Shown in pieces: positions 16,625 to 25,315 of a DNA stretch of 64,000 bases. Positions within the stretch are counted from its first letter, which is position 1; every line of letters starts with the position of its first letter. Source of the DNA: Mesobacillus subterraneus (GTDB lineage Bacteria; Bacillota; Bacilli; Bacillales; Cytobacillaceae); assembly GCF_003937825.1 (NCBI RefSeq), contig NZ_RSFW01000019.1, positions 1-64,000 of the forward strand, read 5' to 3'. The notes below the pieces were generated by a model. It made no database searches. It was not told the DNA's origin and was given only the letters and a program-made list of their open reading frames with translations. The position numbers and the translations under genes were made by a program.

Positions 16625-16774
16625 TTATCCTTTTTTATTTTCCTTGGATGGCATAGGCCGTTCATCTGTAGTCATTCCGGTCAGGACTTGCCGGTTGAAA
16701 TTGCTGCGGTCTTCACCCATTCCAGGCAAAGTGTTAGCCATCGGTAATTGTTCAAGTTCTTTTCCTCTTGGCAT
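16625..16774 (-). CDS. Small protein, 49 aa
   Basis: This 49-residue ORF begins MPRGKELEQLPMANTLPGMG and ends in PSKENKKG. It has a strong ribosome site (AGGGGGTG, 6 nt before ATG) and its own terminator, so I regard it as real. It is hydrophilic and Pro/Met/Gly-rich, with no signal peptide or membrane segment. I do not recognise the family. It lies upstream of the LacI gene but is separated from it by a terminator. Confidence 0.65.
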   Translation of the reverse strand: MPRGKELEQLPMANTLPGMGEDRSNFNRQVLTGMTTDERPMPSKENKKG

Positions 16775-16971
16775 TCAAAACACCCCCTGTAAATAAAGTC
16801 CCTCATTTTGACTAAACAAACACTTCCTCATTAAAAAAAATACGGAATCCGTTTTAAAATATTGCTTCTGACTTTCGTTAAGAAGCTAAGAAATACACAA
16901 AAATGGAAGGTATTCTTTGTTTCGATGGTGAAATGTATAACAACCCACTATTTAGTTTAGGATGGTTGCTT

Positions 16972-17523
16972 ATGAAAATAGGATTGATAAGGCATTTTAA
17001 GGTAACACTCGGTTATCCTGGAAAGTTTGTTACTTCTGATGAACTTCTGAAGTGGCAGCAGGACTATGATCGATCGGGGGTTGAGGAAGTTGAAATTGAC
17101 CATGACGGTCATGAATGGAGCATGTGTTACTCCAGCGACCTGGATAGGGCGAAGAATACTGCTCTGAAGGCATTTGAGGGAGACATCATTTTTGCCGAGG
17201 AGTTGCGGGAAGTGACACTGCATCCACTCTTCCAATCCACCCTTCGACTTCCACTCTGGCTGCATGTAACGTTGATCAGACTTGCCTGGCTGATCGGACA
17301 TAAGTCACAATTGGAGAATAAGAAAACTGTGTTAGAACGGATCAACAAAATTTTGGACAAAGCAGTAGAGCATGGTGACAATGTGCTGATTGTCAGCCAT
17401 GGGGGAATCATGATGTATATGAGAAAGGAATTGAAAAAAAGAGGCTTTCACGGCCCAAAATTCAACAGGCCAGAAAATGCGCTGCTTTATATCTTTGAAA
17501 AAAAAGAAGACACTGCAGGCTAA
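16972..17523 (+). CDS. Histidine phosphatase superfamily protein
   Basis: 183 residues. The family motif appears as LIRHFK near residue 7 (usual RHG is RHF), with YSSDLDRAKNTA and VLIVSHGGIMMYM giving the second His. These enzymes remove phosphate from sugars, nucleotides or proteins through a phospho-His intermediate. The start at ATG 16972 places the motif at the N-terminus, as in the family; the in-frame ATG at 16903 would add 23 unrelated residues. It ends convergently with the acetyltransferase, overlapping by 4 bp. Confidence 0.85.
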   Translation: MKIGLIRHFKVTLGYPGKFVTSDELLKWQQDYDRSGVEEVEIDHDGHEWSMCYSSDLDRAKNTALKAFEGDIIFAEELREVTLHPLFQSTLRLPLWLHVTLIRLAWLIGHKSQLENKKTVLERINKILDKAVEHGDNVLIVSHGGIMMYMRKELKKRGFHGPKFNRPENALLYIFEKKEDTAG

Positions 17524-17535
17524 GTGTCTTCTTTT
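17504..17535. terminator. Bidirectional terminator overlapping two convergent stops
   Basis: AAGAAGACACT, loop, AGTGTCTTCTTTT. The stem contains the last codons of both convergent genes, showing compact packing. Confidence 0.88.
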
Positions 17536-18077
17536 ACGATCGAATACATCTTCACATCATAATGTATCCCTTTGATTAAAACGTATTTTCTTAAAATTCC
17601 TTCGTAGGTCATGCCGGCCTTTTCCATCACTCTTTCTGACCCCTTATTGGCGACCAGACATTTTGCCTGGATTCTTACAAGATCCATATTCTTAAATCCA
17701 AATCTGATCAGTTCCCTTGCAGCTTCGGTTGCAATGCCTTTCCCCCAGTAATCCTGAGACAAGGCATAACCGATTTCTGCCGTTTTATGCTGCGGCTGCC
17801 ATGAAACGAAATCTGCTGTGCCTACCAGTTTATGGTCTTCTTTAAAGTGAATACCCCATGGAGCCAATTTACCTTGTTCGTATAGAGATAATACCGCTTT
17901 TACATATTCTTCAGTGTCCGCTCTGGATTGATGGGCATTCCAAAAGACATATTTTGAAACCTCAGGGTTCGAAGCGTATGCATGGATATCATCAATGTCT
18001 CCGAGTGTTATTTTCCTTAGGATCATTCTTTCTGTTTCCATCACTGGAAGGTTGCCATAGATATCTTCTGTCCTCAT
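17520..18077 (-). CDS. GNAT family N-acetyltransferase (RimJ/RimL type)
   Basis: 185 residues. The opening, ETERMILRKITLGDIDDIHAYASNPEV, and IGYALSQDYWGKGIATEA with the acetyl-CoA loop are typical of the RimJ/RimL branch, as is ANKGSERVMEKAGMTYEG. Such enzymes acetylate the N-terminus of ribosomal or other proteins, or small amines; the substrate here is unknown. ATG has GAGGAG upstream. Single gene, convergent with the histidine phosphatase. Confidence 0.88.
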   Translation of the reverse strand: MRTEDIYGNLPVMETERMILRKITLGDIDDIHAYASNPEVSKYVFWNAHQSRADTEEYVKAVLSLYEQGKLAPWGIHFKEDHKLVGTADFVSWQPQHKTAEIGYALSQDYWGKGIATEAARELIRFGFKNMDLVRIQAKCLVANKGSERVMEKAGMTYEGILRKYVLIKGIHYDVKMYSIVKEDT

Positions 18078-18205
18078 AAATAGGATCTCCTCAATAACAA
18101 AGTTATTGTAGTTTATTGTACTGAATTCAGGTTTAAATTACCTGCATGATTCACATAGCGGTTGGAAAAAGTAACGACGAGCCATATAAAACAGGAGGTA
18201 AAGTG

Positions 18206-18325
18206 ATGGAGAATACACATGAGTTTGTAGAAAAGCTACATGAAAACCAGAGAAAAAATGAGCAGAATAAAAAGCGTCAGGGCAAGGAAAATCCCAGCGA
18301 CAAGCTCCCGAATAAACAACACTAA
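18206..18325 (+). CDS. Small DUF4023-like protein, 39 aa
   Basis: MENTHEFVEKLHENQRKNEQ is the start of a very hydrophilic, Lys/Gln/Asn-rich peptide that ends DKLPNKQH. The pattern matches the short DUF4023 proteins of Bacillaceae as I recall them. AGGAGG lies 7 nt before the ATG and a terminator follows, so the gene is well supported. Function unknown. Confidence 0.8.
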   Translation: MENTHEFVEKLHENQRKNEQNKKRQGKENPSDKLPNKQH

Positions 18326-18330
18326 GCCAG

Positions 18331-18358
18331 AATAGACCGCAGCGTAGCGGTCTATTTT
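18331..18358 (+). terminator. Terminator after the DUF4023-like gene
   Basis: AATAGACCGC, short loop, GCGGTCTATTTT. It can also serve the convergent DEAD-box gene. Confidence 0.88.
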
Positions 18359-18380
18359 GCTAGTTGTGCGCTTTGTATTC

Positions 18381-19937
18381 TTACCGGCTTCTTCTTTTTC
18401 TGCCTGCTGACTTGCTGTTTAACCCTTTTGTGCTGCGGTCTCCCGGGAGAGAGGATTGCCTCTTCGCGCTATCACGTCTATTGGCACGTGGGTCATTAGA
18501 GGTTTTTTCACTGAAGCGGTCTCTGTTTGCTTTTCTTTTGCTCTGTCCTGCTATTTCCTGGCTTCTGGGTTTCCCTTCAGAACGATGGTCACTCGATTTT
18601 TGTTCACTTTTCCTGCGGGTACTCATCGAAGGGCTTGCCTTCCGGCTCTCTTCTCTAGCTCTTCGTGAGTGAGGCTCCTTTTTGATTTTTTCGCCTCGAT
18701 GATCTCTATCCATCGTATTTTGATCCCGTCGGCGTACTTTTGTATTTTTCCCTTTGTACTCACCTGTTCGATTCTTGCTTGTGTCGCCCCGTTCCTGTTC
18801 AGCACCGGTTTTTGCTTTTTGTGCATTCCCAATGTTCTTCTTTTCGATTGTTACTTTTAATTCAGATTCAATGGTATCCAATAATTGCCGGTCTTTTGGA
18901 GCATAAAAAGTTATGGCTAACCCTTCACTTCCTGCCCTCCCCGTTCGGCCGATCCGATGAATGTAGCTTTCAGTATCAAGCGGGATATCATAATTGAATA
19001 CATGCGTGACACCTTCTACATCCAGACCCCTGGCAGCAACATCCGTCGCAATCAGGAATTGGATCTTGGCTTCACGGAATTTCTTCATTACTTGTTCTCT
19101 TTTTGCCTGTGATAAATCGCCGTGGAGCTCATCACAATTGAAATGTTGTGCTTTAAGCGCATCGTTCAACTTACTGACCCGCCTTTTGGTTCGGCAGAAT
19201 ATCACTCCAAGGAATGGTTGATACATTCGCATAGACTGAAATAAATCGTTCTGTTTTGCTCTGTCTGTTGTGCTGATCGCGATTTGTTTAATGTTCTCCA
19301 GCGGTGCCTGGGTCTTTTTGATCTGGATGTATTCAGGCCTGTGCATATGGTGCTTGGCGAGATTCCTGATTTCATCAGGCATCGTCGCCGAGAACAAAAG
19401 GGTCTGTCTCGTTTTGGGAGTTTGTCGGATGATTTCTTCAACATCATTTAGAAATCCTATATGGAGCATCTGGTCCGCTTCATCGAGCACGACAAAAGAA
19501 GTTCTTGATAAATCGATTGTCTCCCGTCTGATGTGGTCAAGAAGTCGCCCGGGTGTGCCAATAACGATATGGATGTTTTTTTTCAGTTTTTTCAGCTGGG
19601 CTTCAACATCCTGACCACCATAGACAGCAAGTGTATTTACACCTTGCAACTCATGTGTCAGCCTTGATATTTCATTCGTGATCTGGAGCGCAAGTTCACG
19701 TGTCGGCGTAACAATCAAAGCCTGGATGTGGGATCGGTTGATATCTATTTTTTCCAGGATTGGCAGGACGAACGCAAATGTCTTCCCTGTTCCCGTTTGC
19801 GACTGGGCTATAACATCCTTTCCGTCTAGCAGCAAAGGAATCGTTTTTTCCTGGATGGCTGTCGGTTCTAATATTCCGTGATGTTTTAACGTTCCGGTGA
19901 GTTGTTCAGAAATACCTAATGAGTTGAAGTTCTTCAT
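18381..19937 (-). CDS. DEAD-box ATP-dependent RNA helicase with basic C-terminal tail
   Basis: 518 residues. Both RecA-like lobes are complete: Q motif ([10 protein letters not shown]), Walker [11 protein letters not shown] (Lys52), [24 protein letters not shown], and [10 protein letters not shown]. From about residue 380 a 135-residue Lys/Arg/Ser-rich disordered tail follows, as in cold-shock and ribosome-biogenesis helicases that use it to hold RNA. The core differs from CshA, so I give no symbol. The start at ATG 19937 (AGGG site) places the Q motif at the usual distance; the longer in-frame ORF adds 27 residues with no homology. Remodelling of RNA duplexes with ATP is expected. Confidence 0.9.
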   Translation of the reverse strand: MKNFNSLGISEQLTGTLKHHGILEPTAIQEKTIPLLLDGKDVIAQSQTGTGKTFAFVLPILEKIDINRSHIQALIVTPTRELALQITNEISRLTHELQGVNTLAVYGGQDVEAQLKKLKKNIHIVIGTPGRLLDHIRRETIDLSRTSFVVLDEADQMLHIGFLNDVEEIIRQTPKTRQTLLFSATMPDEIRNLAKHHMHRPEYIQIKKTQAPLENIKQIAISTTDRAKQNDLFQSMRMYQPFLGVIFCRTKRRVSKLNDALKAQHFNCDELHGDLSQAKREQVMKKFREAKIQFLIATDVAARGLDVEGVTHVFNYDIPLDTESYIHRIGRTGRAGSEGLAITFYAPKDRQLLDTIESELKVTIEKKNIGNAQKAKTGAEQERGDTSKNRTGEYKGKNTKVRRRDQNTMDRDHRGEKIKKEPHSRRAREESRKASPSMSTRRKSEQKSSDHRSEGKPRSQEIAGQSKRKANRDRFSEKTSNDPRANRRDSAKRQSSLPGDRSTKGLNSKSAGRKRRSR

Positions 19938-20046
19938 ATAATCCCTGCTTTCTGTAATTGGCGGGGAAAATCCTGATCCGCCCTTCTCATTATTGCTTTT
20001 TGAGCATGAAAATATCAAGCTGTGAGGTGAAATAAGATCGAATACC

Positions 20047-20086
20047 GAGTCTGGCCTTGAGGAAAATCGCGGGTCAGGCTCTTTTT
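20047..20086 (+). terminator. Orphan terminator-like hairpin in a divergent intergenic region
   Basis: GAGTCTGGCC and GGTCAGGCTC pair over 10 bp (two G-U), with a 15-nt loop and a TTTTT tail on the plus strand. It lies between divergent genes, 83 bp upstream of the GIY-YIG gene, where no gene on the plus strand ends. Either a leader attenuator for that gene or the end of an unannotated short transcript. Confidence 0.55.
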
Positions 20087-20168
20087 GTTTGGGTAAAATA
20101 ATTATATGTAGATTTTCATTATACCCTGTGGTACGATTTACTAATTGAAGAATAGGAAGTGATGAACA

Positions 20169-20543
20169 ATGATCAAGATTGAACTGCCGGCACCGGATGT
20201 AGTTATTACGAGAAGCAAGAAATTAGGCGAAAAGGTTGAAGCTGTAATCAGCAGTGAGTATGGCTTTACGGATTATCACCGGATTCCGAGGGATAAAGGC
20301 GGAATTATCATGTTTTTTAATGCTGATGATGAACTGATGTTTGTCGGAAAGGCGCGTAAACTAAGACCCCGGGTAAAGAAGCATTTTGAGGATAATGTTT
20401 CCCCTATTAAAAATCATCGCCATGAAGTTTACAAAATCGCTGTGCTGACAGTAGAGGATCCGATGGACAGAGATATTTATGAAACCTACGCAATCAATAC
20501 GCTGAAAGCTAAGTACAATATTGATAAGGTGTTTTTTAAGTAG
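20169..20543 (+). CDS. GIY-YIG-like nuclease domain protein
   Basis: 124 residues. The segment [29 protein letters not shown] is a GIY-YIG variant resembling the N-terminus of UvrC: GI(Y)xF, (Y)VGKA, and the Arg of LRPRV. The Tyr residues of the classic motif are replaced (GIIMF, MFVGK), and the late [14 protein letters not shown] supplies the catalytic-type Glu. Related proteins are annotated as nucleotide excision repair endonuclease. It is a single-domain protein, so a simple DNA-nicking or binding role is possible. Confidence 0.8.
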   Translation: MIKIELPAPDVVITRSKKLGEKVEAVISSEYGFTDYHRIPRDKGGIIMFFNADDELMFVGKARKLRPRVKKHFEDNVSPIKNHRHEVYKIAVLTVEDPMDRDIYETYAINTLKAKYNIDKVFFK

Positions 20544-20612
20544 AACAGGACAAGGCGGCTTTTTGCTGGCTTATAGTATAAATGATGCTGCCATAGTCAT
20601 GGAATAGAAAGA

Positions 20613-21480
20613 AAGAGGCTGACTCAAAAGGTTGAATAAAATCGATCTGAGAGTCGCCTCTTTTACTGTTTATCCAGTTTCTAGGTATAAATATGGTGGA
20701 TTCATAAGAGAGAGGGATATTCCTTCCCTTAATTACCCTAATTTTTGTTCACTTTCTTTGTTTGCTGCCCACTTCAGTAGATTGTGTGCAGCACAAATAA
20801 GACCCCAATCCGTGGTATTTTTGGAGAGGCCCCTTAATCCAAATCTCTTAAACGCTCGGTTGTGTTTAATTTGCCCAAATACTGATTCAACGTCTACTTT
20901 CCGCCGCCTGTATTTTTGGGTTCCATCTTAAGTAGCTAGTTCACGGTTGGCGTTTGCCTCCATTTTTGTCCCATCCACGAAGTAATCTTCCAGCTTCACG
21001 AGGCCTTCCTCCCGAAGGAGGTCGACTATGGAAAAGAACGTTTCGTAAATAACTTCTTTCATGCGTTCGGAAAGAAAACGGTTGATGGTACGGAAATCCG
21101 GTTTCTGTTCGCCAGAAATCCACATAAACATAATGTTCTCTGTTAGTTGTTTCGCGATCTGTCGAGAGGAATAAATTCGGTTGGCATATGCATAATGAAT
21201 GACTTTTAACATCATTCGAGGATGGTAAGGCGGACGGCCACCTCCCGGATAAAGAGATAAAAAGATATGGAGATTCATCTGATCGACGGCGAAATCGATC
21301 AATCGAACGAGATGTTGTTGAGGAATCAAAAATTGAATGTCCATTGGAAGGGTCAATTGGTTTGTGTTATAATTTTTGTACAAGAAAATCTCTCCTTTTG
21401 TTTGTTTTGTTGTGGTGACTTAATTATAACAAGAGGGATTTTCTTGTATTTTTTTGCGCAAAAAATGAATTTAGAAACTT
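20613..21480. mobile_element. Decayed IS1182-family element
   Basis: The region contains an internally deleted transposase on the minus strand (see 20733-21383). A possible left end is the imperfect hairpin around 20613-20662, with GAGGCTGACTC and GAGTCGCCTC. No clear matching right inverted repeat or target duplication was found, so the outer borders are estimates. The interspersed repeat at 21483-21612 lies immediately to the right. Confidence 0.65.
20733..21383 (-). pseudogene. IS1182-family transposase, internally deleted with in-frame stop
   Basis: N-terminal 151 residues (LPMDIQFLIPQQHLVRLIDF, then YPGGGRPPYHPRMMLKV and VDGTKMEANANRE) match the IS1182 transposase start. They reach a TAA at 20928 and then, in the same frame, the typical C-terminus continues (YRRRKVDVESVFGQIKHNR, then LRGLSKNTTDWGLICAAHN). 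The middle of the catalytic domain, about half of a normal transposase, is missing. The element is therefore inactive by itself. Confidence 0.85.
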
Positions 21481-21482
21481 GA

Positions 21483-21612
21483 GTTGATTGGAGTGGAAGG
21501 CGTGAAGACTCCTGCGGGCTAAGCTGGTCAGGTGAGACCCCGCAAGAGCGAAGCGATGAGGAGGCTCAGCGCCAGCCCCGCGGAAAGCGAAGCGCCTGGA
21601 ACAGAAATCAAC
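21483..21612. repeat. Interspersed palindromic repeat, copy A
   Basis: About 130 bp bounded by GTTGATT and AATCAAC inverted ends, with a GC-rich interior including AGACTCCTGCGGG and GCGGAAAGCGAAGCGCCTG. The same element occurs in the opposite orientation at 57918-58104. It resembles a non-coding repeat that I have seen widely in Bacillaceae genomes, often near IS elements. Confidence 0.85.
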
Positions 21613-21641
21613 GGACCATTTTTACAAGCAGTCTCAAAAAT

Positions 21642-21685
21642 AAAGAGGGTGCCCAAGAGTTAAAACTTTTGGGACACCCTCTTTC
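21642..21685 (-). terminator. Terminator after desR
   Basis: Minus strand: AAAGAGGGTGTCCCAA, loop, TTGGGCACCCTCTTTATTTTT. Long, strong stem directly after the desR stop. Confidence 0.9.
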
Positions 21686-22285
21686 TTACTTAAACCATCC
21701 TTTTTCTTTCGATTGGGTAATGGCTTCTATGCGATTGGTGACCTGTAGTTTATCAAGGATGGTCGAGATATAATTACGTACGGTTCCGGTCGTGATGCTG
21801 AGTTGGCCAGCAATTTCCTTCGTGTTTTTCCCATCGGCCACAAGTTCGAGCACTTCCATTTCCCTTTCGGTCAATGGATTTTCCTCACTGTAGACATCAT
21901 CCATCAATTCAGGTGCATACACTCGTCTGCCCCCCATCACACTTCGGATGGAACTGGCCAGCTCTTCGCTGGGGCTATCCTTCAATAAATAGCCGCTTAC
22001 TCCAGCCTTCAGTGCCCGCTGGAAGTAGCCGGAGCGTGCGAACGTGGTTAAGATGATCACTTTACAGCCAAGGCCCTTAAGTTCTTCTGCTGCTTCCAAT
22101 CCTGTCTTTCCTGGCATTTCTATATCCATAATACATACATCTGGCTGCAGCTGCTTGGCCAGATGGACTGCTTCTTCCCCGTTCGCCGCCTTTCCTACGA
22201 CCTCCATGTCATCCTCGAGGCTAAGCAGGGATCCCAGAGCCCCCAGAAGCATGCGCTGGTCTTCCGCTATTACAATCCTAATCAT
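21686..22285 (-). CDS. desR: Response regulator DesR, NarL/LuxR type
   Basis: 199 residues. A receiver domain with acidic residues EDQ at 8-10, phospho-acceptor Asp54 (VCIMDIEMPG) and the terminal Lys, followed by a LuxR-type HTH (LTEREMEVLELVADGKNTKEIAGQLSITTGTVRNYI with DKLQ). Phosphorylated by DesK at low temperature or rigid membrane, it activates the des promoter. Its start overlaps desK by 4 bp, and des lies further upstream in the same direction, the order known from Bacillus subtilis. A strong terminator ends the operon. Confidence 0.93.
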   Translation of the reverse strand: MIRIVIAEDQRMLLGALGSLLSLEDDMEVVGKAANGEEAVHLAKQLQPDVCIMDIEMPGKTGLEAAEELKGLGCKVIILTTFARSGYFQRALKAGVSGYLLKDSPSEELASSIRSVMGGRRVYAPELMDDVYSEENPLTEREMEVLELVADGKNTKEIAGQLSITTGTVRNYISTILDKLQVTNRIEAITQSKEKGWFK

Positions 22286-23424
22286 ATTATAAGGTCCTCC
22301 CTGTCAGTTTGCTTCAGTACCTTAGGTATTTTAACGATCAGAGTCGTACCGTTTTGAGAGAAAATATCAAGTGAGCCATTCACAAATTCAAGCCGTTCCC
22401 TCATTCCTTGCAAACCGCTCCCTTTGTATAAGTCTTCATCGGTGATATTCCCTACTCCGTTATCGCTTATTTTTGCAATCAATTCCTTTTCCATATGGCT
22501 GATGGAGATGCTGCATTCCGAAGCCCTGCTATGCTTGACTACATTCGTGACAGCCTCTTTCAGGCACATGCTCAAGATATTTTCTGAAAGGAGAGAGACA
22601 TTGGTTATGTTGAAGTCTTCTTCCCTGCCGACAAATCTGATTTCAGCCGCCTTCAATATTTGTTTCACATGGACCAATTCATCACGGACACGGACGCCTC
22701 TCATCTCGGCAACCATTTTTCTGACTTCATTCAATGCCGTCCTTGCCGTCTGCTGGACGTCCTTCAGCTCTTCCTTAGCCTGTTCAGGGTCCTTGTTAAT
22801 CAATTTACGTGCTAAATCACTTTTTAGTCCAATGAGTGAGAGCTTTTGTCCGAGAGTATCATGCAAATCCCTGGCAATGCGCTGGCGTTCCTCTAATTTC
22901 ACCAGCTCGGAGATCCGTTTGTTTGCATCCTCCAGTTTTTCTTCAAGCACTCCCCTGGCATTTTTGTTATAAATGCTAAATGGCAGCAAGATGACACTGA
23001 TCCAGACAATCACGATGATTGGAAGCTGCTTGATAAAGAACTCTTCTTTCAGGACAATTTCAAAGTTGATGACAATCGATGTACCGACAAGGTGAATGAA
23101 ATAAAGGACCAGAAAGGGAATCCGGTCTTTGATATTGCCGATAAAATAGGCAATGAAAAACGCGAAATAAACATAGCTGAACAGACTTGCCGAGGCAATG
23201 GAAATTCCTATTAATATGCAAGTCCAAATATACACTGTCCAGCCTCTTGATACGAAAGCGAACCAGTATACGAGGAAGAACATCAGCGTCAGAATGATGC
23301 CGATAACCTTGCCGATGGTTGTGGGCAATTGCCAGATAAAATAAAAAGGCAATATTCCGAGAATTGTCCATATGTATGGAGAAATACCTGTGCTTCTTAA
23401 TGAATTGAAAAACTTTTTGAACAT
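22282..23424 (-). CDS. desK: Sensor histidine kinase DesK
   Basis: 380 residues. Four or five membrane helices (residues 10-155) form the thermosensor, then a HisKA_3 dimerisation helix with the acceptor His in IARDLHDTLGQKLSL (near residue 188), then the ATPase domain with NVVKHS, DNGVG and GSGLQGMRER. It autophosphorylates and also dephosphorylates DesR depending on membrane thickness or order. ATG 23424 has AAAGAGGT at good distance; the longer in-frame ORF does not. It overlaps desR by 4 bp. Confidence 0.93.
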   Translation of the reverse strand: MFKKFFNSLRSTGISPYIWTILGILPFYFIWQLPTTIGKVIGIILTLMFFLVYWFAFVSRGWTVYIWTCILIGISIASASLFSYVYFAFFIAYFIGNIKDRIPFLVLYFIHLVGTSIVINFEIVLKEEFFIKQLPIIVIVWISVILLPFSIYNKNARGVLEEKLEDANKRISELVKLEERQRIARDLHDTLGQKLSLIGLKSDLARKLINKDPEQAKEELKDVQQTARTALNEVRKMVAEMRGVRVRDELVHVKQILKAAEIRFVGREEDFNITNVSLLSENILSMCLKEAVTNVVKHSRASECSISISHMEKELIAKISDNGVGNITDEDLYKGSGLQGMRERLEFVNGSLDIFSQNGTTLIVKIPKVLKQTDREDLII

Positions 23425-23542
23425 ATTCATACCTCTTTTTGTATGGCTCTTCAAGAGTAACGATTTCAATAAATATGAAAAACGCCTTTATTTACATTCC
23501 TTCTTTATTTTACCACAGAGAAAATGCCGGCTTACAAAAAAT

Positions 23543-23590
23543 GACTCCCCTTCTTCCAGGGTGCTTTTGCATTCCGGATAAGGGGAGTTA
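23543..23590 (-). terminator. Terminator between des and desK
   Basis: Minus strand ACTCCCCTT, 24-nt loop, AAGGGGAGTcATTTTTT. The desKR genes then depend on read-through or a promoter of their own. Confidence 0.75.
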
Positions 23591-23594
23591 ATTT

Positions 23595-24629
23595 TTATAA
23601 TTCAGGCTTTGTCTGAGCCGTTAGCTTGCTGCTGTGCTGCAATGCTTTCATTTCTTTAAAGCTGATAAATTGCTTGCGTCTTTCATCCCACAGACGGAAA
23701 CGCAATGAAGTCAAGCTAGTAGACAGAGTGATGGTCGGGACATTCTGTAGTGGCTCCGTATTCTTGTGAACTTCTTCAAGTTTGTAGTTCGGAACTCTCG
23801 GACTTAAATGGTGAACGTGGTGGTAACCAATATTTCCCGTGATCCATTGGAGAACTTTAGGCAGCTTATAATAAGAGCTGCCTTCGACTGCTGCTTTAAC
23901 ATATTCCCAATCCTTGTCAGCTTCGAAATAAGAATCCTCAAACGTATGCTGCACATAGAACAGCCAAATACCAAACATGCCAGCGATAAAGAAAATCGGT
24001 CCCTCTACCATGACGAATGCCTTCCAGCCAATCGCCCAGATCAAAAGAGCTGCAATGCCAAAAATTAATACATTTGTTAAATACGTGTTCAGGCGTTCCT
24101 TCATTCTTGCACCTTTACGATTGAACCTGTTTTTGAACAGTACAATGTAGATAGGCCCTAGAACAAACATGACAAAAGGGTTGCGGTACATTCTGTAAGC
24201 AAGCTTTTGCCATAAAGGAGCGGCAAGGTATTCATCCACAGTCATGACCCAGATATCACCTGTTCCCCGCTTGTCCAGGTTGCTGCTTGTTGCGTGGTGA
24301 ACTGAATGTTCATGTCCCCATTGGCTATATGGGAATAAAGTAAGTACACCAGTCAGTGTGCCAACCACTTTATTGGCCGTGCGATTTTTGAAAAATGAAT
24401 GGTGTGTGCAGTCGTGGAAAATGATGAAAATCCTGATCATGAATCCAGCGGCAACCGCAGCGACAACCAAAGTCAGCAAATAGGAGATTTCCAGGCTTTT
24501 GTATGCCAGAAACCACAGCGCCATAAATGGCAGGACCGTGTTGATGATTTGAATGATGCTTGCCTTTAGATTGGAGTTTTCATAAGGGGCGACCTGTTTT
24601 TTTAGTTCTTTTGCATTGTTTGTTGCCAT
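23595..24629 (-). CDS. des: Acyl-lipid fatty acid desaturase Des
   Basis: 344 residues, integral membrane di-iron enzyme that inserts a double bond into acyl chains of existing lipids (delta-5 in B. subtilis) to restore fluidity in the cold. Three His boxes are present: HDCTHH (near 73), HEHSVHH (near 108) and HHVHH (near 268). Four to six membrane helices surround them. I use ATG 24629; its ribosome site AAAGGGG is 13 nt away, which is a little long. A DesR-like operator and -10 box lie upstream. Electrons are expected from ferredoxin, not encoded here. Confidence 0.93.
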   Translation of the reverse strand: MATNNAKELKKQVAPYENSNLKASIIQIINTVLPFMALWFLAYKSLEISYLLTLVVAAVAAGFMIRIFIIFHDCTHHSFFKNRTANKVVGTLTGVLTLFPYSQWGHEHSVHHATSSNLDKRGTGDIWVMTVDEYLAAPLWQKLAYRMYRNPFVMFVLGPIYIVLFKNRFNRKGARMKERLNTYLTNVLIFGIAALLIWAIGWKAFVMVEGPIFFIAGMFGIWLFYVQHTFEDSYFEADKDWEYVKAAVEGSSYYKLPKVLQWITGNIGYHHVHHLSPRVPNYKLEEVHKNTEPLQNVPTITLSTSLTSLRFRLWDERRKQFISFKEMKALQHSSKLTAQTKPEL

Positions 24630-24669
24630 CTTGAGAATGATTCCCCTTTCATATTTCTTAGTTATCCAA

Positions 24670-24736
24670 ATTATAAATAAGAGAAAGTTTCTTGTGCAGT
24701 AGCAGGTGTCATATATGTCACATGACAAATGTCATG
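24670..24736 (-). promoter_or_regulatory. des promoter with DesR operator candidates
   Basis: A TATAAT -10 box lies at 24670-24675 on the minus strand without a good -35. Upstream, 24707-24736 holds overlapping dyads: TGTCACATGACA and ATGACAAATGTCAT. This is about -44 to -73 from the predicted start, where the activator DesR is expected to bind. Confidence 0.65.
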
Positions 24737-24909
24737 TTTCGCTATTTTTTTTGATTGGAAACGTTGATACCAATGGGTTTTAGCTGGTTATGACCAGGTA
24801 ATAATATTTGTTAATAATTTTTTCGGATCATGATTTTCCTTATGGGAACCCCTTTTTGGGGATTGAATATTGCAATTCGGTGCATTCATACATTTTCGCT
24901 TTAAATGAG

Positions 24910-25176
24910 CTATCGATGGTTTGCTCTAATTGAATATTCGTTCTGCCAAAAAAGTCCGGAGACGGCTGCATTCGATTCCTGCAATCCAGTGATTTCATCA
25001 AAGCTTGGCGGATAAGGCTTTGAACGGGCATGCCGAAGCAGATTGTTAATAACAAGTGAATGATCTAGGAAACCACAGTACGCCATCCAGTGCAGAACAG
25101 TTTCATTTTTTACTGTCACATTGGGGTACATGCTTTCAATCAAAGCCAGAAGCTTGAAGGTTTCTTCCTTTGTCAA
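24910..25176 (-). CDS. Small protein resembling phage helicase-loader N-terminal domain
   Basis: 88 residues. The first 60, starting MTKEETFKLLALIESMYPNV with PPSFDEI near the end, are helical and resemble the short domain found in replicative helicase loader and inhibitor proteins of phages such as SPP1 (G40P loader family). The remainder is unlike that family. The start is TTG 25176 with GGGAGGAG upstream. No phage genes are around, so it may be a domesticated or relic gene. Family similarity is by pattern only. Confidence 0.5.
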   Translation of the reverse strand: MTKEETFKLLALIESMYPNVTVKNETVLHWMAYCGFLDHSLVINNLLRHARSKPYPPSFDEITGLQESNAAVSGLFWQNEYSIRANHR

Positions 25177-25315
25177 TGTCCCTGCTCCTCCCTAAATTGG
25201 GAATTTCACAGTATAACATTTTTTCCAAGTAGAAAATAAAGATACCTTGTTTCATGTTCAAAAAGATCGAGAAACTGTAGAATGAGAAAAAAGGATGTCA
25301 GAAAAAGGTGAAGAA

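Noticed and set aside
18381-20018. Longer DEAD-box ORF starting at 20018
   Set aside because: The additional 27 residues are rich in Ser and Asn, have no family similarity and lie in the upstream region; ATG 19937 has a site and the right distance to the Q motif.
24840-25055. Overlapping minus ORF of 71 aa
   Set aside because: Different frame of the helicase-loader-like gene; low-quality composition and no ribosome site. It might hold a frameshifted C-terminus of that gene, but this could not be shown.
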